NCBI GenBank assembly: GCA_028753945.1
Contig: JAPNXP010000010.1
Coordinates: 1,925,042-1,989,041 of the forward strand
DNA: 64,000 nucleotides
Reading direction: 5' to 3'
Origin: Hexactinellida sp. DTS-2022
Taxonomy: Eukaryota; Porifera; Hexactinellida
The notes under the pieces are model-generated. The model worked only from the letters and a program-made list of their open reading frames with translations, did no database searches and was not told where the DNA came from. The translations under genes were made by a program, and so were the position numbers. This document shows positions 21,835 to 33,308 of the stretch, in pieces; position 1 is the stretch's first letter, and every line of letters starts with the position of its first letter.

Positions 21835-23310
21835 CTAGTCAAAAAATTCTACCATACAGTCCCCCTCCATAACATTAGCACCACAAGGGAAATTGATAGA
21901 TTTAATTTGTCCATCAATAGGGGATGTAAGTATATTTTGCATTTTCATTGCTTCAATAATCAATATGTTATCTCCTTTAGTCACTTGTTCCCCCGAACAA
22001 ACCATCACATCTTGAACTTTGCCTGACATAGGAGAATTAAGAAACAAAAGATTACTTTCTTCATTCTTAGGTCGTGTATATATGGAAGAAGACTGCTGAT
22101 CAGCAGTTAGAACTTTCAATTTATAATTATCGCCCTGATAACCTATTTGTACTTCTTCGTTGTTAATTAAGAGAAACTGAAGAGTATGGTTAGAATTACC
22201 CATTTTTATATGAATGAATGGGTCAAAATATTCCCAAAGTACTTGAATTTCAAATTCTTTGCCAAGATAATCAGTTAATATAAAACTTGAGTCCAATATC
22301 CGGCGAATTATAACAGCAGTATTTATGTTCTGGTTTATACTAATATTCAAGGTCCATTCACGTTCTTCATCATTAGAAAATGGGAAAATATTGTCAAGGT
22401 ATTTAACATCATACTTAGTGTTTCTACAAATAAACACTGCTGAAGCACAAACGTTAAGTAAATATACATCTGTATCTTTTAATGAAATGCCATTAAAACC
22501 ATATGGGTATTCTTCATTAATAAAATTTGTGTGAGTGTATCCAGATCGGAATCGGGAACTAGATAGAACCGAAAACAAAAACGGGATATTAGTTTTCACA
22601 CCTAAGATAATATACTGGTTTAATGTTAACAACATATAAGAGATTGCTTCTTCTCGATTTTTTCCAAAGGTTATTATTTTGAGAAGTAAAGGATCATAGT
22701 GGATAGTGATTTCTGTTCCTACAGAAATACCGTTATCGAAACGTAAAATTGCATTATTCAAGTCCGGGATTATTTGGTGCGTTATTCTTCCAATGGAAGG
22801 CAAGAAGTTTGAAGAATCTTCCGCATAAATTCTACATTCAATTGACCAACCTAATAAAGGTGCTTTGACGAATGTCAGTTTCCTACCGATAGAAATGTTC
22901 AACATTTCCTTAACTATATCATATCCGGTAATGAATTCAGTGACGGCATGCTCAACTTGCAACCGTGTATTCATTTCCAAAAAATAAAAATTGTTAGCCT
23001 CATCAACCAGAAATTCTACTGTTCCAGCTGATTCATAGTTAACAGATTTAGCTAGAGAGATTGCCTGTGAAGCCAATGCATTTCTAATTTCAAGATTACA
23101 AAATGTTGAAGGCGCCTCTTCAATAATCTTCTGATTCCTTCGCTGGATTGAACATTCCCTTTCATTTAAAGAGATAGTATTTCCAAATTTATCAGCTAGA
23201 ATCTGTATCTCAATGTGTCGGGAATTATGAAAGTATTTTTCAATTAATAGTCTGTCATCTCCAAAACTATTCTTCGCTTCATTCTTCGCTAGTAAGAAGT
23301 TTTTATTTAA
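21835..23310 (-). CDS. PCCA: propionyl-CoA carboxylase alpha-like, last exon (biotin carboxylase C-part + BCCP)
   Basis: PCCA, a mitochondrial matrix enzyme, carboxylates biotin and passes the carboxyl group to PCCB to turn propionyl-CoA into methylmalonyl-CoA. This exon encodes 491 residues, about the C-terminal two thirds of the usual ~700. It begins at an acceptor (TTGATTTAG on the minus strand) and opens with AKNEAKNSFGDDRLLIEKYF. Then come HIEIQILADKFGN and NERECSIQRRNQK, the biotin carboxylase signature EMNTRLQVEHAVTE (Ala where Pro is usual), IECRIYAED, and FLPSIGRI. The C-terminal carrier motif is IIEAMKMQN, with the biotinyl Lys 35 residues from the end, the classical spacing. EAMKMQN and LPSIGR favour PCCA over MCCC1. 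The upstream exons with the ATP-grasp N-domain were not found in the window. No frame damage is visible. It is either the real 3' exon of a gene with a distant 5' part or a truncated copy. Confidence 0.85.
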   Translation of the reverse strand, partial: LNKNFLLAKNEAKNSFGDDRLLIEKYFHNSRHIEIQILADKFGNTISLNERECSIQRRNQKIIEEAPSTFCNLEIRNALASQAISLAKSVNYESAGTVEFLVDEANNFYFLEMNTRLQVEHAVTEFITGYDIVKEMLNISIGRKLTFVKAPLLGWSIECRIYAEDSSNFLPSIGRITHQIIPDLNNAILRFDNGISVGTEITIHYDPLLLKIITFGKNREEAISYMLLTLNQYIILGVKTNIPFLFSVLSSSRFRSGYTHTNFINEEYPYGFNGISLKDTDVYLLNVCASAVFICRNTKYDVKYLDNIFPFSNDEEREWTLNISINQNINTAVIIRRILDSSFILTDYLGKEFEIQVLWEYFDPFIHIKMGNSNHTLQFLLINNEEVQIGYQGDNYKLKVLTADQQSSSIYTRPKNEESNLLFLNSPMSGKVQDVMVCSGEQVTKGDNILIIEAMKMQNILTSPIDGQIKSINFPCGANVMEGDCMVEFFD

Positions 23311-25080
23311 CTAAATCAAAAAAGTAAAACATATTAAAATAATTTATAAAACTAATATCTACGACTTGTACTAATTATAATTGATTGAATCCCGATATAC
23401 TTCGGATGTCCACGACTAACAATAAGTATAATCATGGCATATTATATATAGTATAAATTTCCCAAATCATATGTAAAGGATCATCTCGCGCTCTTGGAAA
23501 ACTCCTTGATAGTAATAATTGGAATCATGCTTTGAATAAATTACATAATACTAATTATAAGTAGTAAATTGGAATTAACTCCGTTAATCACGTAACATTG
23601 TTCCATGGTTAATTTGAATCGAGCATTAAGCGGACAACACAATTAAGCAAAATATGCTATTTTGAGGATATAACTGTTGCAATGTGTTAGAGATTTCGGA
23701 TGGTCGCGTACACACGGTATAATTAACGGGTGTACGCGTACAAACTAAAGTTTATAGTGTGTACGCGTACACACGAGATAAATTTAGTGTATTAGAGTTA
23801 ACAATATCATATGGGTCACCAATAATATCACATTTGAGTTAACAGCTAGTACAGTACATAATAGATATAGTGATAATTTTGCAGAATAGGTGCGTCCCCG
23901 AGCAAATCCCATACAAATTTTATTGGTTATAGTGATATCATTATTGGATATTGTGATAATTTGTGTACAAATTACACAAGAATATTGGATTTTTGACCTT
24001 CCTTGGACCCCATAATTTCACATTTTACAGTATAAATATCGTTACCACATGAATTTGATGAGGAATTTGATTATTCTTTTCAGGATATAAGTATTGACAA
24101 TGTATACAGTCATATATTAGATGCGGTGAAACAGTGGATATAGTGATATAATGGGTATAATGATATATTGGATAAAGTGATATATTGGATATAGTGATAA
24201 TTTGGCCACAAATCAGATGTCCCCACCATTATCACTATATCCAATATGTACTGTAGTAAGTTTATATGTCCATTTTGATATCGATTAAATTCTTTACCTA
24301 TTTTTGTAAACAGCAACACTCAATATTCATATTATAAATTAAAGTTAGTCTCAAATAAAACAAAAACAATACAAGAATTGTGTTATGGATATTAGAATCT
24401 TGGATAATGGTCGTTTGCACATAGCGGTAATCTATACATATCCGTCATTATGATCATTCTTAGCCAGTAATTTGGGTGCCCTTTATCAGCAAGTTTCACT
24501 ATCATTTGTAATTAGTAGCATGCTAGTAATATACCATTGGTGTCATCACGGATGGGCAGGTTGGGTATTAGCAAACAAATCTGCGACGTTTATTCAATGT
24601 AAAATCCCAAAACGGCTTCAAAGATTTGGTAATGCCTTCTTCAAACTCATCAATAAGAGCAGTGGTTCTCAACATTTTTAATATTACGGACTCCTAGTAG
24701 TAGTAAAAAATCTTTTGCGAACCAAAACATGTACTAATTTTATGATACTATTATTGTGATAGGTTACGCGGTGGACCCTTAATTTCATTCGTTGACCCCA
24801 GGTTGAGAACCACTGATTAGAGCATATTCAAACAAATTTAAGTGTACTGTAAATAGTACCTGAAGCACCCAGTCACTTAAGTTACCCACCCCCTTTAGGC
24901 TAAAACGGCGAAAATGGTAGCATATAGTGTTTCAAGTTCGTTAATTAGATAATGATAAAGATATGCCGCCAAGCATTTTAGGGAGCCTTCGTGTGGAGCT
25001 GAAACAATATTAATGTTGCTGGTCAAATGTGTTTCACCACAAAACACGTTGAGACATTGTACTAAATGCAAAATATATAG
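23311..25080. other. intron or intergenic DNA upstream of the PCCA-like exon
   Basis: I looked on the minus strand for the N-terminal biotin carboxylase exons and saw none. The stretch includes a TGTACGCGTACA-type short palindrome cluster (23700-23780) and an inverted run of GATATAGTGATA motifs (24120-24260). A hAT-like MITE lies at 24660-24815. Confidence 0.45.
24660..24815. repeat. hAT-like MITE (Charlie-type ends)
   Basis: The ends CAGTGGTTCTCAAC and GTTGAGAACCACTG are perfect inverse copies of a widespread hAT terminus. The possible 8-bp duplication ATAAGAGC/ATTAGAGC is imperfect and requires one shared base. Confidence 0.7.
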
Positions 25081-25204
25081 TACAGTCAACTCCCGTCATA
25101 ACGAAGTGCTTGGGACCGTAGTTTCATTTCGTTATAAGCGAATTTTGTTATAAGCAGGTACTTCGTTATATCCGACTTGGTTATAACGGAAGTTGACTAT
25201 GTAT
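25081..25204. repeat. pogo-like MITE at TA
   Basis: The ends are TACAGTCAACTCCCG and the inverse, GGAAGTTGACTATGTA. The interior repeats CGTTATAA-type motifs. Relatives or halves occur at 19060, 38850 and 42340-42425. Confidence 0.7.
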
Positions 25205-26550
25205 GTATAATACTTATCGCACTAATTTGACTTTGGGAGATTAGTTGCTTTGGGCCAAAACTTGTCACGCCTGAACTAATATTTTGTGACAGCACCAACC
25301 ACTTACTAATTAACTGGGCTGAAACAATAATATATGTTGTGGCAGAAAGATCTGGACAAGAAGGTTTACTACTGCTACACACATTATTTCACTAATACGA
25401 ATTTTACTTTTCCAACATTTTACCTATTTAACGACATAATACTGAAACGTTATAATAGCAACAATTATTGAATTTATCCTAACGGCCGATCTTTAAAGGG
25501 AAACAGATAACGGTGGTGTAGGTGGACTCTATTAATTTAGTACATTAATTGAGTGTAACATACGAGTGTGAGGTTGGCACAACTTCAGTCAATAAGTTGA
25601 CTAACTTGCTGACATCAGATTTAAATGATTTTTACAGCATTCGAAAGAGTAGAAACCTACGTTTATGAAACTAGCATTACAATTTAAAAAAAATTCATTT
25701 ACGACAAAAATAATTGACCCCTTACCCGCACTAGTTGACCCACTTTTTAATACACTAACACTAATTATCAAGCGCTGAAATTATGCATGTAATCTCCAGA
25801 GATATCTACGTTTATGTTATTGAAATTTCATCAAAAAAATTATATACTTTTTGAAATATTTACGTTTGAATATTGAAGTTGTCAAAATCGAGTCTCCATT
25901 AAAATCCTACTATATATATGCATACAGCTAGCAATAGCGTCAATTCCAGTTTGACGTAGACAAGTTAGTCATTAAATTATATCACAAGCTTCAAGCTGAT
26001 ATTCTATTACGTATTAATAATTCCTTATGAAGAGGATAATGTCAACCTTCGCCACTCATTCTTTGAATATATTTGAGGTATTTCAAATCATGTCATCAAT
26101 CACCCAAGTCCCTCCAATAATAGTAAACGGGTTAATTTATTACATCAATTAATTAATACCAAATTTTGTAGACTGAATAGCCTTTTTCACAAATGGAGAG
26201 TATTGTTTTAATTATTGCAAGGAGATGACCTCGATCATAAATAAGATATTAAATAATTTGATAGTTTAATAGGATGACTTATTAGATTTCAAAGATTATA
26301 CAAAGCATGGATTATATAATTCAAAATTCTACATAAAGTGTACATAAATATCATTAATAAACTTATAAATTAATCGTTAATCGTTGTCCACAGAATTAAA
26401 TTAGAATAACCATAATATGCGCGCGAAAATAAATAATCTAAACTTCGTCTCTATCTCCTTTTCTGATAATTCCAAGACTGGTTCATAATGATTACTAGTA
26501 TGTATAATGTAAATTGATCCAGTGGTGTTGGCGGGTGGTGTATTAATTAC

Positions 26551-26898
26551 CTAATCTATACTAGCACCTTTTCCAGAGAAAACATTCCATGTGTTACCCG
26601 TGTCTTTCGAAAAGACCCAAATATCTGTCCTAATAAGAGACCTGCTGCAAATAATTCTAAATCTCCGCCCCATTTGGCATTACTCTTTATACCAGTTTTA
26701 GCCACATAATCTCCGATATTTCTGTAAGTATTTGGGTATTTATTATTAATAAAATTTCCACATATTACTCTTAACTTATTTATCATACTATCAACGATAA
26801 GTTTCCGTATTTCGTGACAATCCGAACAACCCGTAATCCAATATGCTATAGAAGAAAACAAACAATTTACATCTCCGGGACACAATAAGTCTTGCTAG
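26551..26898 (-). pseudogene. OTU-family cysteine protease-like ORF of the MULE, broken
   Basis: OTU proteases remove ubiquitin. Their N-terminal active-site block is Asp-Gly-x-Cys followed by aromatic-rich sequence. This ORF reads CPGDVNCLFSSIAYWITG, then RKLIVDSMINKL and KWGGDLELFAAGLLLG, in the order of OTU domains (the conserved DGNC has DVNC here). After LLLG the frame changes by one base. The continuation TDIWVFSKDTGNTWNVFSG is in another frame and ends at a stop at 26551. Upstream coding sequence (PLNEYVPSK) continues at 27877 and beyond, on the far side of the hAT-like MITE that landed in this ORF. It lies downstream of and in the same orientation as the transposase, so it may be a second gene or the transposase's C-terminal extension. 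The catalytic Asp and Cys remain, and the C-terminal His is not evident. Confidence 0.72.
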
Positions 26899-27868
26899 CA
26901 GGGTTGTAAATAAATCATTTTTTTTTTCTCAAATCAAATCAAATCAAATCATTTAGATTTAAAATTATTTCAAATCAAATCATTTCAAATCATTAGAGAT
27001 TTCAAATCATTTCAAATCAAATCAAATCAAATATTTGAAATTTCAAATAATTTCAAATCAAATCAAATCAAATATTTGAAATATTTGAAACTTTCAAATC
27101 ATTTCTGAATCACTGTCAAAACGTATAGAATTTTTGAAAATGATCTTATATATTTGAAATTGAATTGAAAATGACGTGAAATTATACTAAAGCGATTTGG
27201 AAACGATTTGAAAATGATTTACCGAATATTATTTGAAAATGATCTGAAAATGATTTGAAAAATGATTCGAAAATGATTTGAAAATGATTTGAAAATGATT
27301 TGAAAATGATTTGAAAATGATTTGAAATAATTTCAAATCAAATCATTTCAAATCATTAGAGATTTCAAATCATTTCAAATCAAATCAAATCAAATATTTG
27401 AAATTTCAAATAATTTCAAATCAAATCAAATCAAATATTTGAAATATTTGAAACTTTCAAATCATTTCTGAATCACTGTCAAAACGTATAGAATTTTTGA
27501 AAATGATCTTATATATTTGAAATTGAATTGAAAATGACGTGAAATTATACTAAAGCGATTTGGAAACGATTTGAAAATGATTTACCGAATATTATTTGAA
27601 AATGATCTGAAAATGATTTGAAAAATGATTCGAAAATGATTTGAAAATGATTTGAAAATGATTTGAAAATGATTTGAAATAATTTCAAATCAAATCAAAT
27701 CAAATCATTTGAGAATTCCAATATTTTCAAATCAAATCAAATCAAATCATTTGAGGATTCAAATAATTTCAAATCAAATCAAATCAAATCATTTGAGAAT
27801 TCAAATTCTCTTAAATCAAATCAAATCAAATCAAATATTTGAAATATTTGATTTGATTTACAACACTG
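26899..27868. mobile_element. hAT-like MITE made largely of AAATGATTTG-type repeats, exact 8-bp TSD
   Basis: The ends CAGGGTTGTAAATAAATC and the inverse of GATTTACAACACTG are flanked by CTTGCTAG at 26891-26898 and 27869-27876. The interior is almost wholly TCAAATCAAATC on one half and GATTTGAAAAT on the other. A 363-bp unit occurs twice (landmark ACGTATAGAATTTTTG at 27121 and 27484). The halves are broadly complementary and could form a long hairpin. Confidence 0.88.
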
Positions 27869-28233
27869 CTTGCTAGGTACATACTCATTCAGTGGTCTCT
27901 TTACATTACTGTTAATCTTGCTATGTACTGGCGATATTACAGCATTAAATTCAGATTATGACAAATATCTATCTGACCAGGGTGGGAGAGTGGCTTATAG
28001 GGTGGAAGGTCGTAATTCATTGTACAAATTTCAATTATATCGATGTCAGTGATAATATCAACATCAGCTGCCTGGAGGATCACATCAGGGGTTGTGGATT
28101 TCTATAAATTTATTTTTTCGCGGAAATTCAGAGTCCAAAATCTTTCTCTTTAAATATTTACCTCTTATTTAAAGTTTGATAACATTTTTCAACAACTTTA
28201 TCTACATTATCTATATCTGGGGTTATATAACTC

Positions 28234-31200
28234 CTATGAATTTTGCATCTCCGAGACCATTTCCTCCTTACAATCTTCTTCATTAGGTACTTCTAGTTTA
28301 CGCTTCTTTACTTTAAATATTTTAGAAGCCAAGGGATGAAATCCAAATTTGAAAGCAGAAATTCTATCATGAATATTACTATACATTGTACGAATAAAAT
28401 CATCAGGTCTGATGTGTATATTAGATTCGAATATTGAATGTTTAACTATCCTAAACAAATTTTCTGCTATGGCATTACTTGCTTTAGTTTCTTCTTGATC
28501 GCCAGTTCGAGATAATATAATTCCAGTCCATAAAGGCAAGATTGGCATATAGTATGTTAACAAATATTCTAAAATATCGGGACAATAACAGCCATTTAGC
28601 ATACTAATTTTATCAGTTTTTAAATCATTACGATTCTTAGATACTAGTGAATCAAAATGTCTACCAAAGGGTGATTTAGTACGATATGTAGTGGCGTTTT
28701 CTACTTGCGTGCAATAATCCTCAGGGGGTTCCACATAGTCAAGTTGATATAGGATGTCGCCTCTAACTAAACCATTTAATTCCACTAAACTGGAGCTGAC
28801 AGTATCATTATAATACTGTCTAGATAAAATATTACTTAATCCTACGAAAATCCTATTTATCTCTTGCATACTTTTTGCTTTTAAAATTACAGCAAACACG
28901 TGTAAAATCAGATGTTTTAAACTTTTTTGAATCTTAAATTTCTAAGTTATGACTTAATCTATGCATTATGTGGGCGGAACATAAATGTATAACAGTTAAG
29001 CTATTCATAACCATTACATTTGTACTTACTACTTTCCAACAACTCTCTAGGTAGCCTAAAATATTACTTTTATTAAAGGCTATACAAGTGCTATGAATCA
29101 TAGCCCAACTGTAATCAATTTCTATTCTAGTTATGTGTATTTCTTTGTTGAGAACTAACTTAGAATTTAAATACCATTTATTTAGAAAATGTGATATCCC
29201 TGCAGTACCATGGTCCGAGCTAATCATCTCTGCTACTGGTATCGGGCTAGTATGGTAGTCTGGATGCTGTAGAGTGAGTGCATAATAGTAGATTGGTTTT
29301 GTGACGGATTGAGGTTTACTAATAAGAGAACCCGTAGCATCCAAAAATAAAATTATCTCTTTATTTAAATGTTTAAATAGCTCTATCTGTTGCATAGTGT
29401 ATAAATGGATAATAAACGGTTCCTTAACAAAATATTGTACGTAGCCAGGAATTGGTTTCTCATTTAATAAGTTACGGTAGTATTCCTGAGTTGCAGAAAT
29501 ATCCGTGATCATATCGTTTGAAAATCTGTTAGACGAGTTAACTTCAAATTTTATCTGTCTTAAGCAATCTTGGGTCTTAAGATGAGAAAAATTACCACTA
29601 CAGTACTCGACAACATTACTCGACAACATTATCCATACAACCAAATTGTTTATGAAAATATTTTGAAACAGAGTTATGTTGTAGAATTCCACCTAGATGT
29701 GTTCGCTGAATACCAGATACATGGCGTGCATATTTGTTCTCTCCATTATTGTGTTGCACTGAGAGAGAACCTTTAGATATAAAGTGTACTGCTAAGGTAT
29801 TTGTAGATCCTGGTAGACTAGTTTTGTTTTCATTTATGTAAAACTCAAACGAATAACAGTTAAGGAACTTACAGTCAGCACATGCTTGAAAGTATGGTGA
29901 CTGAGTTTACTTTACGACTATATATCTTCTTAAACCAATAATTGTTAAATTTAAGAACACACATGGGATAGATTTTAGAAACTTTACTGCTAAACAAAGC
30001 TGTCCAATCTCGATTTAACTTATCTCTTCCTTCTATATCAATAAAATGAATGCTATTCCACTCGTCCACGTCCAGGAAAATTCACCATTAACACTCAAAT
30101 CGGGTACAAAGTTGCATTCATTATACCCATGCAAATTAGAAACAGTATCATTTACGTTGTTAATGATATGATTACTACACTTGATGGCTTCCTCGGCATT
30201 ATATTCCTCTTCAACAAGATGAAGAGGAATATTTTCAGGAAGTGGGGACAATTCTGGAGCTACTTCTAGGTTAGCTATTATAGCTAAACAATCAGTATAA
30301 ATGATTTTCAATACATCAACACCTTTACTCGAAAACGTAAATCTGTTATCCAATGTACGAATTCACTTAGTTGCTCGTTGGTCAAAAGTGCGTATTGTTT
30401 TTTAAACAACTTGTCAATACATTTACAATTAATTTGGTTAAGAACTGACCAAATTACCATAATGGTGTCTGTTCAATAATCTCAACCTCAAACTCGTCAA
30501 CACATTTACGAACGAATCTATCACACTGTTCCAAATCTATCATGTTTTCAAATTTCAAAAAGTTTTCAAAATAATTTGGTCTTCGGTAACCAAAAAAATT
30601 ACAACCATCAACCCATAATTGAGCCTGGCTATTGTTGTAATAATAGTATGCTTGTGTATTACTAATAGAAGTACTATTGCTAAGATCAAATGAAACACGC
30701 TCGTCCTTTTGCTTAAGTTCATGGTAGGTAACCAAGTCAGATGCTGAGGAAGACCAAATTAACAATAATCTGTCATCCTGCAAATCAGGTTCAATGGATT
30801 CCCATGAAATTTCTTCACGAACTACAGGGCTAAGACTAGATAGGGACATACATAGAGATATTATCGCAGCATAACAGCGGTCTGTAACGATGCTAACCCT
30901 TCAGGGCGGAGAGAGTCGAGACTTAAACTAACGAAAAATGACATATTTTGAGAGGTGGGATCAGAATTAATTAATCGTTCTAACAATTCACGGATATTAT
31001 GGGAATTGTTCTTCCATTTCAAATAGAGTTTTAAGCGTTTAGCTTGACAATTAAGTCCATGAACTTTCTTAGAAATTACTCCCCAAATTGAATCTGCGAC
31101 ACTAGGACTGGTAGAAAGGGAATTCATAATCTCACTGTATGATTGTGATGTGGATTCAACATATGAAAGTATTTGCCTGAGTTCTGGAGGAACTAAAAAA

Positions 31201-31320
31201 TGAGAGTGAAAATGAAAATAGGGATTCGCTATGCAATATGGTATTTACCTGAAAAAGTGTCGTGGAATTACCTCCACCCAGATTATTACTAAAGAAAAAT
31301 GCGGCACATACTTATTCCCC
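28234..31320 (-). pseudogene. MULE DDE transposase, exons with a few frame breaks
   Basis: The reading order is from high to low coordinates. A first short exon ends LGGGNSTTLFQ, followed by a 56-bp intron at 31193-31248 (GTAAAT...TTTTTTAG). Next come VPPELRQILSYVEST and ORF 30861-31127, then 30454-30849, then 30033-30353, which runs into 29875-30069. A Cys/His-rich stretch follows (ACADCKFLNC, then SKGSLSVQHNNGENKYARH near 29750). ORF 28934-29692 carries LFLDATGSLISKP (first Asp), IEIDYSWAMIHS (second Asp) and HLCSAHIMH, the C-x2-H typical of MULE transposases. ORF 28234-28899 carries SNAIAENLFRIVKH, the likely catalytic Glu. At least two frame changes (near 29888 and 28900-28930) make it inactive as it stands. 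The assignment rests on the motif order and on the element's 9-bp TSD. I cannot give the MULE subgroup. Confidence 0.8.
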
Positions 31321-32465
31321 ACACATATTCAGATAATGCGGTGATTAGAAGCGATTGTTAGTTCATATATAAATAATTAGTGAGGAATAATATCATAATA
31401 ATTTAGTTAAGTGAATCTGATGTATTTATTTTAACATTGGACATAAACGAATCTTGTTTGAAATGAAAGAGTAGAACGATATTTAGAACATAGATTTGGG
31501 CCCTAGATAAACATATCAATAACTTTACTTTTAGAAAAGCTGGTTCCAGGGAAAGATTTGTTGAAATTTCGAGCTATGTATCGTGGAGACGTAAATCGAA
31601 ATCGAAATTGTAGAAACAAAATAATCAATATAATAGAAAAGTCAATATAATACAGGGGTTTAACTTTTGCATCTGTGAACATTCGCACGAACACCTTAAT
31701 GTTCATGGGATAAATTTTATTGTCAGAACTCTTATATAATTACGAAAATATTTGATGTAGAGTTGGAACTGTTTTTTTCAAGAACTAAAGAAACCCTAGG
31801 CTAAGATTTTGAGAGACAACAGGTCCAAAATCCAATCTATTCATTTCACAATTGATGATACCAGTATATATTGTATTTTATGAATAAATAATTTTAAATT
31901 ATAATCAATAAAGATAATCGTTTCGTGAGCCCACCCAAGGAAGCCCTTGCGATCCCCAGGTTGAAAATCCCTGATATAATAAATGTAAAACCATAAATCT
32001 TATGTAATAAGAAGAAACGAACCTCAAGAGTCAATACTCACAAGTCAAAGTTAGAAATGGTAAAGTTTCTTGGCTGTATTGGATCAATCAATGGCGAGAT
32101 TAGATAAATAAAATAACTGCGGGCTTTGAATATGATTTCTGAAATTAAAAGATTCGTTTGATACGTTGAAATAGTTTATTGATTCAATAAGCAAACAAAA
32201 CAATAAATAGTGTTGCTATATCAAAGGACTATTCAAAGAATGAGTGGCGTGAGTTGACATTATCTTCTTCATAAGGAATTATTAATACGTAATAGAATAT
32301 CAGCTTGAAGCTTGTGATCTAATTTAATCACTAACTTGCCTACGTCAAACTGGAATTGACGCTATTGCTAGCTGTATGCATATATACGTATATAGTAGGA
32401 TTTTAATGGAGACTCGATTTTGACAACTTCAATATTCAAACGTAAATATTACAAAATGTACATAA

Positions 32466-32630
32466 TACAGTCGAAATCGGGTTTTTTTGCCCCCCAAAAT
32501 GAACGACAAAAGGAGGCAAAAAAACCCAATAAGCAAAAAAACCCGATGGAAAACACATTAAGATATCACATTTTTGCACGACAAAAGGAGGCAAAAAAAC
32601 CCGTGGCAAAAAAACCCGATTTCGACTGTA
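32466..32630. repeat. pogo-like MITE, single-unit sister of the 10.8-kb copy
   Basis: The ends are TACAGTCGAAATCGGG and its inverse TTTCGACTGTA, at TA. It contains one CACATTAAGATATCAC unit. It interrupts the right arm of the MULE; the left arm (near 25845-25855) is uninterrupted at the same point. Confidence 0.88.
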
Positions 32631-32932
32631 TTTTTTGATGAAATTTCTATAGCATAAACGTAGATATCTCTGGAGTTTACATGCATAATTTCAGCGCTTG
32701 ATAATTAGTGTTAGTGTATTAAAAAGTGGGTCAACTAGTGCGGGTAAGGGGTCAATTATTTTTGTCGTAAATGAATTTTTTAAAAATTGTAATGCTAGTT
32801 TCATAAACGTAGGTTTCTACTCTTTCGAATGCTGTAAAAATCATTTAAATCTGATGTCAGCAAGTTAGTCAACTTATTGACTGAAGTTATGCTGGTCGAA
32901 TATTCAGCCAACATCACACTCGTGTGTAACAT

Positions 32933-33301
32933 TTGATATTTTTTCTGTTTGGCTAAAATGAATACTTTCTAATTCATCTTGTTGAACCCAAAATAAATTG
33001 TGACATGTATTCAGTGGCGTATTTGACGGGGCTCCATGGATCCCCCAGTCGGTGCTCCACTGGATCTCGTCGGAGAAAATAGAGTAGGAAGGTAGGAAGG
33101 AAAATAATAGTTAAGTTCAGGGGGGAAAGACTTCAGAAAGGGTAGTTTTGGTTAATAAAACTAGATTATGTAACCTAGTATATAAATGATTATGTTTTAG
33201 TTATTACAAACTGCTCGTCCGCGCTACGCGCGTTCTTACAACTTGCACTCGGGCCTGCGGCCCTCGCTTGTATTCATGACAAATACCTTTTCAAATGTTA
33301 T
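32933..33301. other. repeat-rich spacer
   Basis: It contains a hAT-type end at about 33010 (CAGTGGCGTATTTGACGGGG) and a GC-rich patch at 33205-33275 (CTACGCGCGTTC, then GGGCCTGCGGCCC). The GC-rich patch recurs in degraded form near 37120-37170. No gene. Confidence 0.4.
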
Positions 33302-33308
33302 GCCGGTT

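Larger units (their letters stand above)
25562..32923 (-). mobile_element. Mutator-like (MULE) element, long TIRs, exact 9-bp TSD
   Basis: The termini are ACGAGTGTGAGGTTGG (left) and the inverse of CCAACATCACACTCGT (right). The arms 25562-26069 and 32231-32923 are inverse copies over about 510 bp. The flanks are GTGTAACAT on both sides (25553-25561 and 32924-32932), an exact 9-bp duplication as expected for Mutator-type insertion. Its genes are a DDE transposase and an OTU-like ORF, both on the minus strand. Two younger insertions lie inside: a hAT-like MITE at 26899-27868 and a pogo-like MITE at 32466-32630, the latter in the right arm only. Confidence 0.9.

Noticed and set aside
25197-25382. 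Candidate upstream PCCA exon on the minus strand
   Set aside because: The peptide lacks any biotin carboxylase N-domain motif.
29570-29776. 68-codon plus-strand ORF inside the MULE
   Set aside because: It is antisense to the Cys/His-rich part of the transposase, which makes sense only on the minus strand.
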